Made by a program: the position numbers and the translations under genes. This document shows, one piece after another, positions 8,137 through 16,641 of a DNA stretch of 64,000 nucleotides. The DNA comes from an uncultured Spirochaetaceae bacterium (GTDB lineage Bacteria; Spirochaetota; Spirochaetia; Treponematales; Treponemataceae), in contig CADCLG010000011.1 of NCBI GenBank assembly GCA_902802305.1, positions 51,218 through 115,217 on the forward strand. Direction: 5' to 3'. Numbering within the stretch: the stretch's first letter is position 1; every line of letters begins with the position of its first letter. The notes beneath the pieces are model-generated. The model saw only the letters and a program-made list of their open reading frames with translations, made no database searches and was not told the DNA's origin.

Positions 8137-8665
8137 GTTCGAACCTCTCTTCATCATCTTCATCAAGTTTAGGAAGCTCTGAAATGCTGTTTAATCTGAA
8201 AAGCTTTAAGAATTCTTTTGTAGTTCCAAAAAGAATAGGACGGCCTGGTGCTTCTTTTTTTCCAACTTCTTTAATAAGGTTTCTGTCCAAAAGAAGCCGA
8301 ACCATATTATCTACGCCAACACCTCTGATTGATTCAATTTCCGCCCTTGTTATCGGCTGGGAATAAGCAATAATTGCAAGTGTTTCCATTGCAGATTTAG
8401 ACAGATGCCCTTCCCTTTTTGAACCGTAAAGCTCTTTCAATACATCCCAATATTCTTTTTTAGGAGCCAGACACCATCCACCCGTAATCATAGTAAGTTC
8501 AACACCACTATCTTCTGAACTATATCTTTCCTTTAATTTTTCTAAACATTGTTCAACAACCTCTTCAGAAAGCTGTGATTTATTTGAAATCATCTTTACA
8601 GAAAGGGGTTCACTTTCCAAAAACAAAACAGCTTCAACCAAAGCTGTTTCTTTATTAAAATCCAT
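8126..8665 (-). CDS. scpB: Segregation and condensation protein B
   Basis: A 179-aa winged-helix protein that binds ScpA and regulates the Smc-ScpAB condensin. The N-terminus (ALVEAVLFLESEPLSVKMI) and the second winged helix (SKSAMETLAIIAYSQPITRAEIESIRGV) are diagnostic, the latter being the most conserved block of the family. The acidic tail DEDDEERFELAR overlaps the rluB start. It lies 16 nt downstream of scpA. Size is typical. Confidence 0.95.
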   Translation of the reverse strand: MDFNKETALVEAVLFLESEPLSVKMISNKSQLSEEVVEQCLEKLKERYSSEDSGVELTMITGGWCLAPKKEYWDVLKELYGSKREGHLSKSAMETLAIIAYSQPITRAEIESIRGVGVDNMVRLLLDRNLIKEVGKKEAPGRPILFGTTKEFLKLFRLNSISELPKLDEDDEERFELAR

Positions 8666-8681
8666 AAAAATACCTTATATT

Positions 8682-9506
8682 CTAGTTTGTAGTTAATTCG
8701 TCTTCGCTAGGAATATAACCCTCGTTATCATTTCTGGCACATATTTTTATATCACTAAAAATCTTATTTTGGAAGATGGTTATCATTTTAAATTTTACAG
8801 CTTCCAGAATTGCCATAAATGCACAGATTACATCCATTTCGTTTCCGGGACGTGTAAGTAAATCCGTAAACATACATTCTTTTTTTTCTTCAAGAAACTC
8901 GTTCATCAAGGTAATTTTTTCGTTTACGGAAATTTCCTCGTACATATTCAAAATCTTTTCATTTGAATATTGTCCCATCATATTTTTGAACATGGTCTGC
9001 ATACGCTGTAAAACATCCCATGTATCGATTTCTTCCCACATATCGTCAGATTCATCAAAAGGAAGGACTCTCTGAATCTTTTTGCGTTCAAAGTTCCATT
9101 CCGATTCATCTTCCTGCTCTTCCATAAGAGAAGATAGCTTCTTAAATTTCTGATATTCAATAAGTTTATCTACCAGTTCCTGTCTTGGATCTTCATCGTC
9201 ATCATCCTCATAATTAAACTCAACAGGAAGAAGCATACGACTTTTTATATAAATTAATTTAGCTGCCCAACTGTAAAACTCAGATAAATCGCTTAAATCA
9301 GTTTGTACTGCATAATCCAGATACTCAAGATACTGCTCTGTAATCTGCGCAATCGGAATATCATAAATATTTACCTTACTTTCCCTGATTAAAGCCCACA
9401 ATAAATCTAAAGGTCCTTCAAACTGGCCAACCTTATATTCATGTTTTTTGCTTTCAGTTGAAACATCAGATTTAGTAATTGCCTGCAGTGTTACAGTCTC
9501 ACTCAT
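8682..9506 (-). CDS. scpA: Segregation and condensation protein A (kleisin)
   Basis: A 274-aa kleisin that bridges Smc heads and carries ScpB. The N-terminal signature FEGPLDLLWALIRESKVNIYDIPIAQIT is clear, with W where most homologues have L/H. YIKSRMLLP follows near residue 90. The middle is acidic and helical (YEDDDDEDPRQELVDKL). The C-terminus should form the winged helix that contacts the Smc cap. It is preceded by folK (10 nt) and followed by scpB (16 nt). The first ~20 residues before the family block look like an unconserved leader. Confidence 0.94.
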   Translation of the reverse strand: MSETVTLQAITKSDVSTESKKHEYKVGQFEGPLDLLWALIRESKVNIYDIPIAQITEQYLEYLDYAVQTDLSDLSEFYSWAAKLIYIKSRMLLPVEFNYEDDDDEDPRQELVDKLIEYQKFKKLSSLMEEQEDESEWNFERKKIQRVLPFDESDDMWEEIDTWDVLQRMQTMFKNMMGQYSNEKILNMYEEISVNEKITLMNEFLEEKKECMFTDLLTRPGNEMDVICAFMAILEAVKFKMITIFQNKIFSDIKICARNDNEGYIPSEDELTTN

Positions 9507-9516
9507 TTTTTACCGC

Positions 9517-10047
9517 CTATAAAAAATCCTTAGAAGAAATATACTTATCAACGCGGTTTGCCTTATCATTCAAATCGATAGCTGACAAATATTTTAGAAA
9601 TCTTTCTATAATTTTTTTATCGGCATTTTCTTTTAAAACTTCAATAGCAGGAATCAAAACAAAAGCCCTTTCCGAAAGTCTCGGATGAGGAATCTCAAGT
9701 TCAGCAGTCCTTACGGATTCATCTCCAAACAACTCAATATCGATATCAAGAGACCGAGGTCCAAATCTTATTTCTTTACTACGGTCTCTTCCATATTTTG
9801 CTTCTATCTCATTAACAAATCTAAGCAGTTCAACCGGTGTAATTTCATCAGCTATGTTTCCCAAAACAACCATATTGAAAAAATCATTCTGATTATCAAC
9901 ATACATTGCCTTGGTTACATAAACTGATGAATACACTGGATTTTTTAAATAGAGAGCCAATTCATGGCAAGCCCTTTTCAGTACTTCCAGAGAAGACAAT
10001 TCACCAAAATCACTGTTAGAACCTAAACCTAATAAAACCTTTTTCAT
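9517..10047 (-). CDS. folK: 2-amino-4-hydroxy-6-hydroxymethyldihydropteridine pyrophosphokinase
   Basis: A 176-aa HPPK, which transfers pyrophosphate from ATP to the pterin in folate synthesis. The start LLGLGSNSDFG gives the family GSN motif. RFGPRSLDIDIELFGD (about 96-111) is the signature with the two metal-binding Asp residues, and IPHPRLSERAFVLIPAIEV is the usual C-terminal block. No folB or folP lies next to it. It sits between recA and scpA at 10-21 nt spacing, so it is probably co-transcribed with them. Confidence 0.95.
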   Translation of the reverse strand: MKKVLLGLGSNSDFGELSSLEVLKRACHELALYLKNPVYSSVYVTKAMYVDNQNDFFNMVVLGNIADEITPVELLRFVNEIEAKYGRDRSKEIRFGPRSLDIDIELFGDESVRTAELEIPHPRLSERAFVLIPAIEVLKENADKKIIERFLKYLSAIDLNDKANRVDKYISSKDFL

Positions 10048-10068
10048 ATCAGATTAAATTATTTCAGA

Positions 10069-11202
10069 TTAGAAAAGTGCATTATCAGCCTTAGAATCAT
10101 TTGCAGAACTTTCAGCTTCCTTTTTTGCTTTTTTTGCAGCTTTTTCTACAGGTTCACCTTCTTTATTTTTCAAAACCTGCCCCGGAAAAACTTCGGCACG
10201 GATTTTTGCTTCTATCTCTTTTGCAAGTTCTGCATTCTGTTCAATAAAGTTAACTGCATTTTCCTTGCCCTGACCAATCTTAGATTCGCCCATTGTATAC
10301 CAGGCACCGCGTTTATCAATAATTCCATGTTTAACCGCAGAATCCAATAAACTGGCAGAAGAAGAAATTCCCTTACCAAAATAAATATCCAGCTCACACT
10401 TTCTGAATGGAGGCGCAACTTTATTCTTTACAACTTTTACTCTTACTCTGTTTCCAAGAGCATCTTCATCACCTTTTCCGTCTATTGTCTCTATACGTCT
10501 AATTTCAAGACGAACAGAAGAATAAAACTTCAAAGCCTGTCCACCGGTAGTAGTTTCAGGATTACCAAACATAATTCCAATTTTCATACGAATCTGATTA
10601 ATGAAAATAACAATACAATTTGATTTTCCAATCACCGCTGTCAATTTTCTAAGAGCCTGACTCATAAGTCTTGCCTGCATACCCATAACAGCATCACCCA
10701 TTTCTCCTTCAATTTCCTTTTCCGGAGTAAGAGCCGCAACAGAATCGACAACTACAATATCAACAGCACCACTTCTTACAAGATTCTCTGTTATTTCCAG
10801 AGCCTGTTCACCAGTATCAGGTTGAGATACCCACAATTCATCAATGTTCACACCAAGATTCTTGGCATAAACAGGATCCAAAGCATGTTCAGCATCAACA
10901 AAAGCAGCTACCCCACCCAATTTCTGAGCTTCTGCAATAGCGTGCAAAGCCAATGTAGTTTTTCCCGAGCTTTCAGGACCGTACATTTCAATCACACGAC
11001 CACGCGGATAACCACCAATTCCAAGAGCTTCATCAAGAAGAATAGAACCAGAAGGAATGACATCAATTCCTGCCGCATCAGCCTTATCGCCTAACTTCAT
11101 CAAAGCACCCTGACCAAACTGTTTTTCGATTTGCAGGCGGGCTGCTTCCAACGCTTTCATTTTTTCCGAATTATCCATCGGAGTAGAATTTGAATTTACC
11201 AT
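10069..11202 (-). CDS. recA: Recombinase A
   Basis: A 377-aa RecA: ssDNA-dependent ATPase, strand exchange and SOS co-protease. Walker A is GPESSGKTT (about 75-83), Walker B is [13 protein letters not shown], and the L2/ATP cap block is [21 protein letters not shown]. The C-terminal tail is Lys/Ala-rich rather than purely acidic ([19 protein letters not shown]). SD GGGAG precedes the ATG. In the 112-nt gap upstream I find no convincing LexA box. The gap is very A/T-rich with a weak inverted repeat, and a promoter could not be placed confidently. Confidence 0.97.
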   Translation of the reverse strand: MVNSNSTPMDNSEKMKALEAARLQIEKQFGQGALMKLGDKADAAGIDVIPSGSILLDEALGIGGYPRGRVIEMYGPESSGKTTLALHAIAEAQKLGGVAAFVDAEHALDPVYAKNLGVNIDELWVSQPDTGEQALEITENLVRSGAVDIVVVDSVAALTPEKEIEGEMGDAVMGMQARLMSQALRKLTAVIGKSNCIVIFINQIRMKIGIMFGNPETTTGGQALKFYSSVRLEIRRIETIDGKGDEDALGNRVRVKVVKNKVAPPFRKCELDIYFGKGISSSASLLDSAVKHGIIDKRGAWYTMGESKIGQGKENAVNFIEQNAELAKEIEAKIRAEVFPGQVLKNKEGEPVEKAAKKAKKEAESSANDSKADNALF

Positions 11203-11314
11203 GTATATTACTCCCTATGTATATATTAGATTTAATATGCAAAAAAAGACCATATTTTGAAAAAAAAATTAAAAAATCTTCAAATATAACAAATTTTTAT
11301 ATTCTTTTTCATCT

Positions 11315-12418
11315 TTATGACTTCATTCCCTCTTTTACGCTCTGATAAACTGCTCTTCCCTCAAGATAAACCTTATTATCCTCTGATGAAATCTTTCCTA
11401 AAATCTTTACAGGCTGATCAAAAGCGATATTTGGAGTAACCTTAAAAGTAACAGTAACAATGCCATCTACAACTTTACCAGATTCATAACCTACCAGCAG
11501 CTGACAGGTATAAGAACCATCATTATTCAAAAGGGCATTGCTGATTTTTCCTCCCCAGGCAACCCAGCAATCCATATAAAGTACAGGTTCTTTCTGAACA
11601 GCAGAATAATCAGGGGAATCAGACAAAGTATCAAAAGTAGGAACTTCCAGATAAGACATAAGGACCTGAGCCTTTTGCTTAATTGAAAAAGAAGCGTTAG
11701 AGTTCAAAATCCTATTTATTTCAACTTGAGCAGCATTATCCCTGTGGGACTGGAAATACATGAGTGCATCATTATAAGATTTTGCAATCTGCTTATCATT
11801 CAAAATATAAGAATAAGCATGTGAAGACAAATCCTTTTCCTGCGGATTATTTTTTTCTTCCGTGGTCAATGTCAATTCTGTAACATTTTGTCGTTTTCCT
11901 TCTGAATAATCCTTCTTAGGAACAAATACCATAACCAAAACAGTAACAAGAATGGCCGACAGCGAACCGATTATAATTTTTGAAACAGTATCAGGATTAA
12001 CACCAAGCGGAGGATAAAACTGCTCTATACGCCCGGTATCCACCCAACGACAAATTGTATCATAATCACCACGAGTTCTTATAAACTCCATAGCTTTTTT
12101 TGCTATCTCATTTGCAGGATCATTATCCCGGACGTCCATGTAATATTGAAGAGCTCTATCAGTATCGCCACGTCGAAGAAAAATTACAGCCTGTCCAAGC
12201 AAAAGCCTTGTATCTGTAAGCTTTATATTTCTTGCCCTCTGATAATAAGTAACCGCTGAACCTATATCTCCAACATAAAGACACGCAGTTCCCAGCATGA
12301 GATAATATTCAAAATTGTTTTCATAAATCTCGAGCCTGTCTTCAAGAAGTTTTATAGCTGTAGCGAATTTTCTTTTTTTCATCAGCTGCCAGGCAACCGT
12401 CAAAACATCACGAGCCAT
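11315..12418 (-). CDS. TPR protein with central transmembrane helix
   Basis: 367 aa. The N-terminal 130 residues form cytoplasmic TPR-like repeats (FATAIKLLEDRLEIYENN, VGDIGSAVTYYQRARNIK, RGDTDRALQYYMDVRDNDP). A single transmembrane helix lies at about 148-166. The C-terminal ~200 residues would be periplasmic and show no domain I can name. The family and function are unknown to me. It lies 5 nt after an exported protein and upstream of recA, at the end of a run of three envelope genes following rpe. Confidence 0.68.
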   Translation of the reverse strand: MARDVLTVAWQLMKKRKFATAIKLLEDRLEIYENNFEYYLMLGTACLYVGDIGSAVTYYQRARNIKLTDTRLLLGQAVIFLRRGDTDRALQYYMDVRDNDPANEIAKKAMEFIRTRGDYDTICRWVDTGRIEQFYPPLGVNPDTVSKIIIGSLSAILVTVLVMVFVPKKDYSEGKRQNVTELTLTTEEKNNPQEKDLSSHAYSYILNDKQIAKSYNDALMYFQSHRDNAAQVEINRILNSNASFSIKQKAQVLMSYLEVPTFDTLSDSPDYSAVQKEPVLYMDCWVAWGGKISNALLNNDGSYTCQLLVGYESGKVVDGIVTVTFKVTPNIAFDQPVKILGKISSEDNKVYLEGRAVYQSVKEGMKS

Positions 12419-12423
12419 AAATC

Positions 12424-13755
12424 TTACTTCCGTAAAGCCGCTAAAATTGCATCCAGCTCGGCATTCAGCTGCTGAAGCTCTTCCTTATTCAAAGAAACAT
12501 CATCCTCTTCCAATGTTTCAATTCTGCTCAAAAGCTTGCGGATATATTCAGGAGAAAGCTGTTCCTGAGTGAGACTGTTTACATCAAATTTAACATAAGG
12601 AACATTTTTACCAGCTCCTTTTTCATCATTTTGAGAAGAATCGGCATTTTCTGAAGAAACCTGGTCAGTTGACTGTCCTTCTTCTGCATTTTCAACATTA
12701 TTTTTTTCTGCCAGCAATACAGCATTATCAATAACACCATCCTGATGAGTGGCAAGATAATCTGCTCCACTTGGTTTTCTGTCACCAGATGAAAGCGACA
12801 GATACATTATTTCTGAATACTGCTGTTTTACAGAAAGAGGGTGCTCAGGCCAGATTACACCACAAGCAGAATTATTGTAGGACAAAACAGTATCAAAAGT
12901 TCTGTAAGTCAGTAAATCCGGCTCCCATGAACGTGTATTCAGTGTAGAATAATTAGCAAAAGCAAGTATTTCCGGCTGAGTAGTATCGGCCATATTAAAA
13001 ATCATCTGTAATTGAGCGGAAACATTTTTTGAAATAAACCAAGGGTCATTTTCAAGAGAGCGCAAAGATAATTCATTCTTAACGGCCGAATCGCTGCTTG
13101 TATAAAAATGGTGGCGGTCAGTTTCACCGAGAACAGTATCAAAAATCGCCTTTACTGCAAAATTCATCTTTTTCTTTCCCATATTTGTAACGGCAATTCT
13201 TATTTTTACAGAATCAATATCAGACTCAACATTTGACTGAAAACAATCAAAATAAACCATAACATCAGCGACATTATCAAGTCTGTAACCTAAAACCATT
13301 CCATTATCAGTTTTCCAGCCGGTATATTTTACTCTGGAATCATTTATAAGATTAATCACCTTGTCGCCGGCTTTAAGAAAGAAACCAGAAGTCGTATATT
13401 CATCAGATGTTGCCAGGACAGGAATTGTCTTATAATTTTTTTCTTCCAGCAGGGCGATATTAAATGTTCCTTTTTTTGTTTTTGCCCTAAGTCTGACTGT
13501 GCCATAAGTTTCGTCAATAGAAAGACCGCGCTCCTTAGCCCAGCCACTATATATGTCTTCTTCCTTCTTTTTTTTGGATTTTTTCTTTTCTTTTTTTGCA
13601 GAGGCTTGAGTATTATCAGCTTCCACGGAATCTGCTGCAGGTTCTGTGGCCTCTACTCGAGAAGGATTTTCAGCCGGAGCAGTATCCTGAGAAAAACCAT
13701 AAACCATAGATAATGCAAGGATAGAAAAACCTAAAATTACACTTTTCTTTTTCAT
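12424..13755 (-). CDS. Exported protein of unknown function
   Basis: 443 aa from the ATG at 13755 (SD GGAG 7 nt upstream); an ATG 12 nt earlier is in frame but less well placed. A signal peptide (KKKSVILGFSILALSMVYGFSQ) is followed by an Ala/Glu linker and a run of lysines (KKEKKKSKKKKEE, about residues 57-69), then a mostly beta-strand body. The C-terminus is a Gln/Asn/Ser-rich linker plus a predicted helix (LSPEYIRKLLSRIETLEED ... LNAELDAILAAL). No named domain is visible. It is probably periplasmic or surface-associated and co-transcribed with the flanking TPR genes. Confidence 0.65.
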   Translation of the reverse strand: MKKKSVILGFSILALSMVYGFSQDTAPAENPSRVEATEPAADSVEADNTQASAKKEKKKSKKKKEEDIYSGWAKERGLSIDETYGTVRLRAKTKKGTFNIALLEEKNYKTIPVLATSDEYTTSGFFLKAGDKVINLINDSRVKYTGWKTDNGMVLGYRLDNVADVMVYFDCFQSNVESDIDSVKIRIAVTNMGKKKMNFAVKAIFDTVLGETDRHHFYTSSDSAVKNELSLRSLENDPWFISKNVSAQLQMIFNMADTTQPEILAFANYSTLNTRSWEPDLLTYRTFDTVLSYNNSACGVIWPEHPLSVKQQYSEIMYLSLSSGDRKPSGADYLATHQDGVIDNAVLLAEKNNVENAEEGQSTDQVSSENADSSQNDEKGAGKNVPYVKFDVNSLTQEQLSPEYIRKLLSRIETLEEDDVSLNKEELQQLNAELDAILAALRK

Positions 13756-13786
13756 ACTAATCTCCATTTCATTAAGCAGGATATTT

Positions 13787-14791
13787 TTACTCGGTTTTAC
13801 TCTGCTCGTTCATAAGCTGTTGGATTAAAAAGGCCTTTGCCTTCAAAATTTTTACAGCCTCATTTTCATTATAATCTCCATCAGCAGAATTACCTTCATC
13901 TGAAGAAGCTTTTTCTGTATTTTCTGCAGACTTTGACTCAACATTTGCCGAATCAGAAGAAGCCACAGTATTGTCCAAAGTTTCTGTTTCATCAGCAGAC
14001 TTTAAGCCTCTCTGATACAAAAGCTGCTCAACTTTAAGTGTTTCAATCTGTGTTTCGAGATTTTTAATCTGTTCTTCCAAATCTCTGTTTTTCTGCTGAG
14101 TTTCTATAAGTTTATCACGGGTAGAATTGATTGCATCTGAATTATAAAGCTTTAACTGCTTTTCGTACTCTTCTTTTGCAGAAAGATATTCTTCACCAGT
14201 TTGTTTTAATAGATAAAGCAATTTTTCTTCGCGGGAACGCTGGGCGATATTCTCAATTCTATACTGGGCGGCATTTACCTTTTCACTTGACGGAAACTGA
14301 GTAACAATTCTTTCATAAATTGCTTCCGCTTCATCATATTTGTAATCGGTAAAAAGACATTCTGCTATATAAAACAAGGCAGAAGGATAAAGTTCATTAT
14401 CTTCATTTCTGTGGCAAAAATCACTGAGAACAACAATGGCTTTTTCAAATTCACCAAGATTATATAAGAGCTTGCCCTTCATATATTGGATTCTTGGAAC
14501 ATAAATGGATTCTGGAAATACTCTTAAAAAATCTTCACAGTCATCAAGGGCATTTTTATAATCTTCTGCATATATTTCAGCAGAAATCAGCATGTAATGA
14601 GTATCAGGATTATCGTTTTCAGGATAAGAAGCTGCCTTTTTTAATAAAAATACAGCGGAATTCCATTCTCCGCGTGAAAAAGCCTTGCAGCCTTCAAGAT
14701 AAGCCGCAGTTGCTGATTCGCTGGCAAAAAAATAAGAGCCCATCAGCATAATAATCAAGGGCAAGAAAAATAACCTGCAATTTTTTTTCAT
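13787..14791 (-). CDS. Exported TPR and coiled-coil protein (YbgF/CpoB-like)
   Basis: About 334 aa from the ATG at 14791, which has GGAG 8 nt upstream; in-frame ATGs at 14797 and 14812 overlap the rpe end. A signal peptide (about 1-22, ending near YFFASES) is followed by TPR units (FSRGEWNSAVFLLKKA, LGEFEKAIVVLSDF, YKYDEAEAIYERIV). A long coiled coil follows (about 185-255, EEQIKNLETQIETLKVEQ), then an acidic Ser/Glu linker. The TPR type resembles the outer-membrane-associated TPRs of CpoB/YbgF and BamD. Here the coiled coil follows the TPR, the reverse of CpoB. Role in envelope maintenance is inference. Confidence 0.7.
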   Translation of the reverse strand: MKKNCRLFFLPLIIMLMGSYFFASESATAAYLEGCKAFSRGEWNSAVFLLKKAASYPENDNPDTHYMLISAEIYAEDYKNALDDCEDFLRVFPESIYVPRIQYMKGKLLYNLGEFEKAIVVLSDFCHRNEDNELYPSALFYIAECLFTDYKYDEAEAIYERIVTQFPSSEKVNAAQYRIENIAQRSREEKLLYLLKQTGEEYLSAKEEYEKQLKLYNSDAINSTRDKLIETQQKNRDLEEQIKNLETQIETLKVEQLLYQRGLKSADETETLDNTVASSDSANVESKSAENTEKASSDEGNSADGDYNENEAVKILKAKAFLIQQLMNEQSKTE

Positions 14792-14793
14792 AA

Positions 14794-15432
14794 TCATTTC
14801 TCCAAGTTCCATTTTAAATCATCATTAAAAAATGAAGAACCAGAAACGACAATATCAGTACCTGCATCAAGAACACTTTGCAAAGTAGCTGCATTTACTC
14901 CGCCGTCAACAGAAATCAGGAAATTATAGCCTTTTTCGTCTCTAATCCTTTTTAATTCGGAAACCTTATCCACACAGGAAGGAATGAGTTTTTGTCCACC
15001 CCAACCAGGATTAACTGTCATTATAAGAATAATATCGGCAATTTCTAATAATTCATTCAAAACAGAAATAGGAGTTCCCGGACAGATTGAAATTCCAGCC
15101 TTTTTTCCATTTTCATGAATCTGCTGGATTATTCTATGAGAATGGGCAGTGGCTTCGTAATGAAAGGTAATCCAATCTGCACCTGCCTTAATAAAGGAAT
15201 CAATCTGGTTTTCGGGTTTTTCAACCATAAGGTGAACGTCAAAAGGTAAATCAGTAAGTTTTCTGATAGAGCGGATTACCGGCTGTCCGTAAGTTATTTC
15301 TGGAACAAACTGACCGTCCATAACATCAATGTGAACGGCAGAACCGTGATTATTTTTAATTTTTTCAATTGCACCCTGTAAATTTGCAAAATCAGCAGAT
15401 AATAAGGATGGTGCCAAAATTTTAGTTTTCAT
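14794..15432 (-). CDS. rpe: Ribulose-phosphate 3-epimerase
   Basis: A 212-aa TIM-barrel enzyme interconverting ribulose-5-P and xylulose-5-P in the pentose phosphate pathway. The N-terminal LAPSLLSADFANL, metal/catalytic VHIDVMDGQFVPEITYG, DVHLMVEKPE, and MTVNPGWGGQK with ISVDGGVN toward the C-terminus are all canonical. There is no SD. The ATG is only 8 nt from a -10-like box, so the mRNA may be leaderless. The stop TGA overlaps the ATG region of the downstream TPR gene, which suggests coupling. Confidence 0.97.
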   Translation of the reverse strand: MKTKILAPSLLSADFANLQGAIEKIKNNHGSAVHIDVMDGQFVPEITYGQPVIRSIRKLTDLPFDVHLMVEKPENQIDSFIKAGADWITFHYEATAHSHRIIQQIHENGKKAGISICPGTPISVLNELLEIADIILIMTVNPGWGGQKLIPSCVDKVSELKRIRDEKGYNFLISVDGGVNAATLQSVLDAGTDIVVSGSSFFNDDLKWNLEK

Positions 15433-15440
15433 TTGTTTCT

Positions 15441-15469
15441 ATTTTAACAGAAAAAACAGATATTCACAA
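15441..15469 (-). promoter_or_regulatory. rpe promoter positioned for a leaderless transcript
   Basis: Minus strand: TTGTGA (15469-15464), 17-bp spacer, TAAAAT (15446-15441), then 8 nt to the rpe ATG. A start 6-8 nt past the -10 would fall at or next to the A of ATG. The -35 overlaps the AATTCAT repeats. Confidence 0.55.
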
Positions 15470-15495
15470 TTCATAATTCATAATTCATAATGTAT
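15468..15495. repeat. Short AATTCAT tandem repeat
   Basis: Three perfect 7-bp AATTCAT units (15468-15488) plus a degenerate fourth (AATGTAT). They lie in the divergent intergenic region between rpe and the TPR gene and overlap the rpe -35. Related A/T strings (GAATTGTGAATTATT) occur at 20587-20600. Confidence 0.6.
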
Positions 15496-15569
15496 AATGC
15501 AGATTTTTTTAGATAAGAGAGCTTATAAAAATATATTTCTTAAAATTTTATTATTTTTAAATTTTTTAC

Positions 15570-15598
15570 TTGACAGATTAAATCATTAAGTGTATAAA
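15570..15598 (+). promoter_or_regulatory. Strong sigma-70-like promoter for the TPR-greA unit
   Basis: A perfect TTGACA (15570-15575), 17-bp spacer and TATAAA (15593-15598). A start near 15605 gives a ~70-nt, very A/T-rich leader before the ATG at 15675. It is the best consensus promoter in the window. Confidence 0.75.
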
Positions 15599-15674
15599 TT
15601 TTGTCTCATTTTTTCTATTTTTTTAAATTATCCTTGATTAAAATTCCAAAGTTCTATATAGTTTTAAGTAGGCC

Positions 15675-16604
15675 ATGGAAATTCAAATAGAAACCGAACT
15701 AAAAGAAGCACTTTCTTATCTGGAGCAGGGACAACCCTTCCAGGCTTATCAGATTATAAGTACTCTTTTTTTGCAGGATCTTGAGTGTAAGGAAATCAAT
15801 TACACAAATAGATGCTGTACTTTTTGGATTGATACGGCCAAAGGTTTAAAGGATTTAGATGATTACGAACGCGGTCAGCAAATGCTTTCTGAATGGAAAT
15901 CTTTCCGCAGCTTTCTTGCAAGGGAAAAATTTTCTTACGAACCTGCATTTTATGCCGTCCGCAAAGGATTTTTTAATTCCGCATTAAAAATCTACACCAA
16001 ACTTATGGACGAAAAAGATGCATTGCATAAGGCAGAAATTTATCGCAATGCAGGTATCTGCTACAAAGAGCTTGGTGATTTTGAGAATGCAAAGAACTGT
16101 CTTTCGGAAGCAAACAGCATTTACCCTAACATACCGTCGGTACTTGCAGAGCTTGCTGACTGCTACGCTTTATGTGGAGAAGATAAATTCGGAAAGGTTC
16201 TTTTCAGGGAAGCATTTTACATAAACCCGGAAGCTATTGATCTGGATTTTCTAGACTCAGAGCTGATTAAATACCTGATTCTCAAAACAAAAGAAAAAGG
16301 CTATGAGGGAAAAGTTTTGTTGTACTGGATACCGGTTTACGGCATTCTATACAGCATTTTTAATATAAAAAGGGAACTGACTACGCAGGAAGTCTGCAGA
16401 TTAAAGCAGAATATCTATGCGTTGGAAAGTGAATACAAAGATCCTAAGTGCAATACGGGGATTGTAGTTCCTAAACTGTTAAACAGTTATTTTTGGCTCA
16501 TTGATCACTACGAACTGAAACATGAAAGTGTCAATAAAATCAATGAGATATTATTAAGAATAAAGATTTTGGATTCATCTGTTTACAATCAGTATGTAAA
16601 ATAA
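15675..16604 (+). CDS. Cytoplasmic TPR protein
   Basis: 309 aa without signal peptide or membrane helix. TPR-like helix pairs are recognisable at about 10-45 (ALSYLEQGQPFQAYQIISTLF), 95-175 (FFNSALKIYTKLMDEKD, HKAEIYRNAGICYKELGDFENAKNCLSEANSIYPN) and 170-190. The C-terminal ~120 residues are helical with no recognised domain. It precedes the giant greA by 37 nt, and the GreA extension is also TPR-like, so a link to transcription is possible but unproven. Only weak SD-like AGTAGG lies before the ATG. Confidence 0.65.
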   Translation: MEIQIETELKEALSYLEQGQPFQAYQIISTLFLQDLECKEINYTNRCCTFWIDTAKGLKDLDDYERGQQMLSEWKSFRSFLAREKFSYEPAFYAVRKGFFNSALKIYTKLMDEKDALHKAEIYRNAGICYKELGDFENAKNCLSEANSIYPNIPSVLAELADCYALCGEDKFGKVLFREAFYINPEAIDLDFLDSELIKYLILKTKEKGYEGKVLLYWIPVYGILYSIFNIKRELTTQEVCRLKQNIYALESEYKDPKCNTGIVVPKLLNSYFWLIDHYELKHESVNKINEILLRIKILDSSVYNQYVK

Positions 16605-16641
16605 TCCACAACTTTTGAAAGTTAGACCGCAGGAGATTAAA

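Noticed and set aside
11203..11314. Possible LexA/SOS box or promoter upstream of recA
   Set aside because: A/T-rich gap with only an imperfect ATATTTTGAA / TTCAAATAT repeat; no known SOS-box consensus and no well-spaced promoter found.
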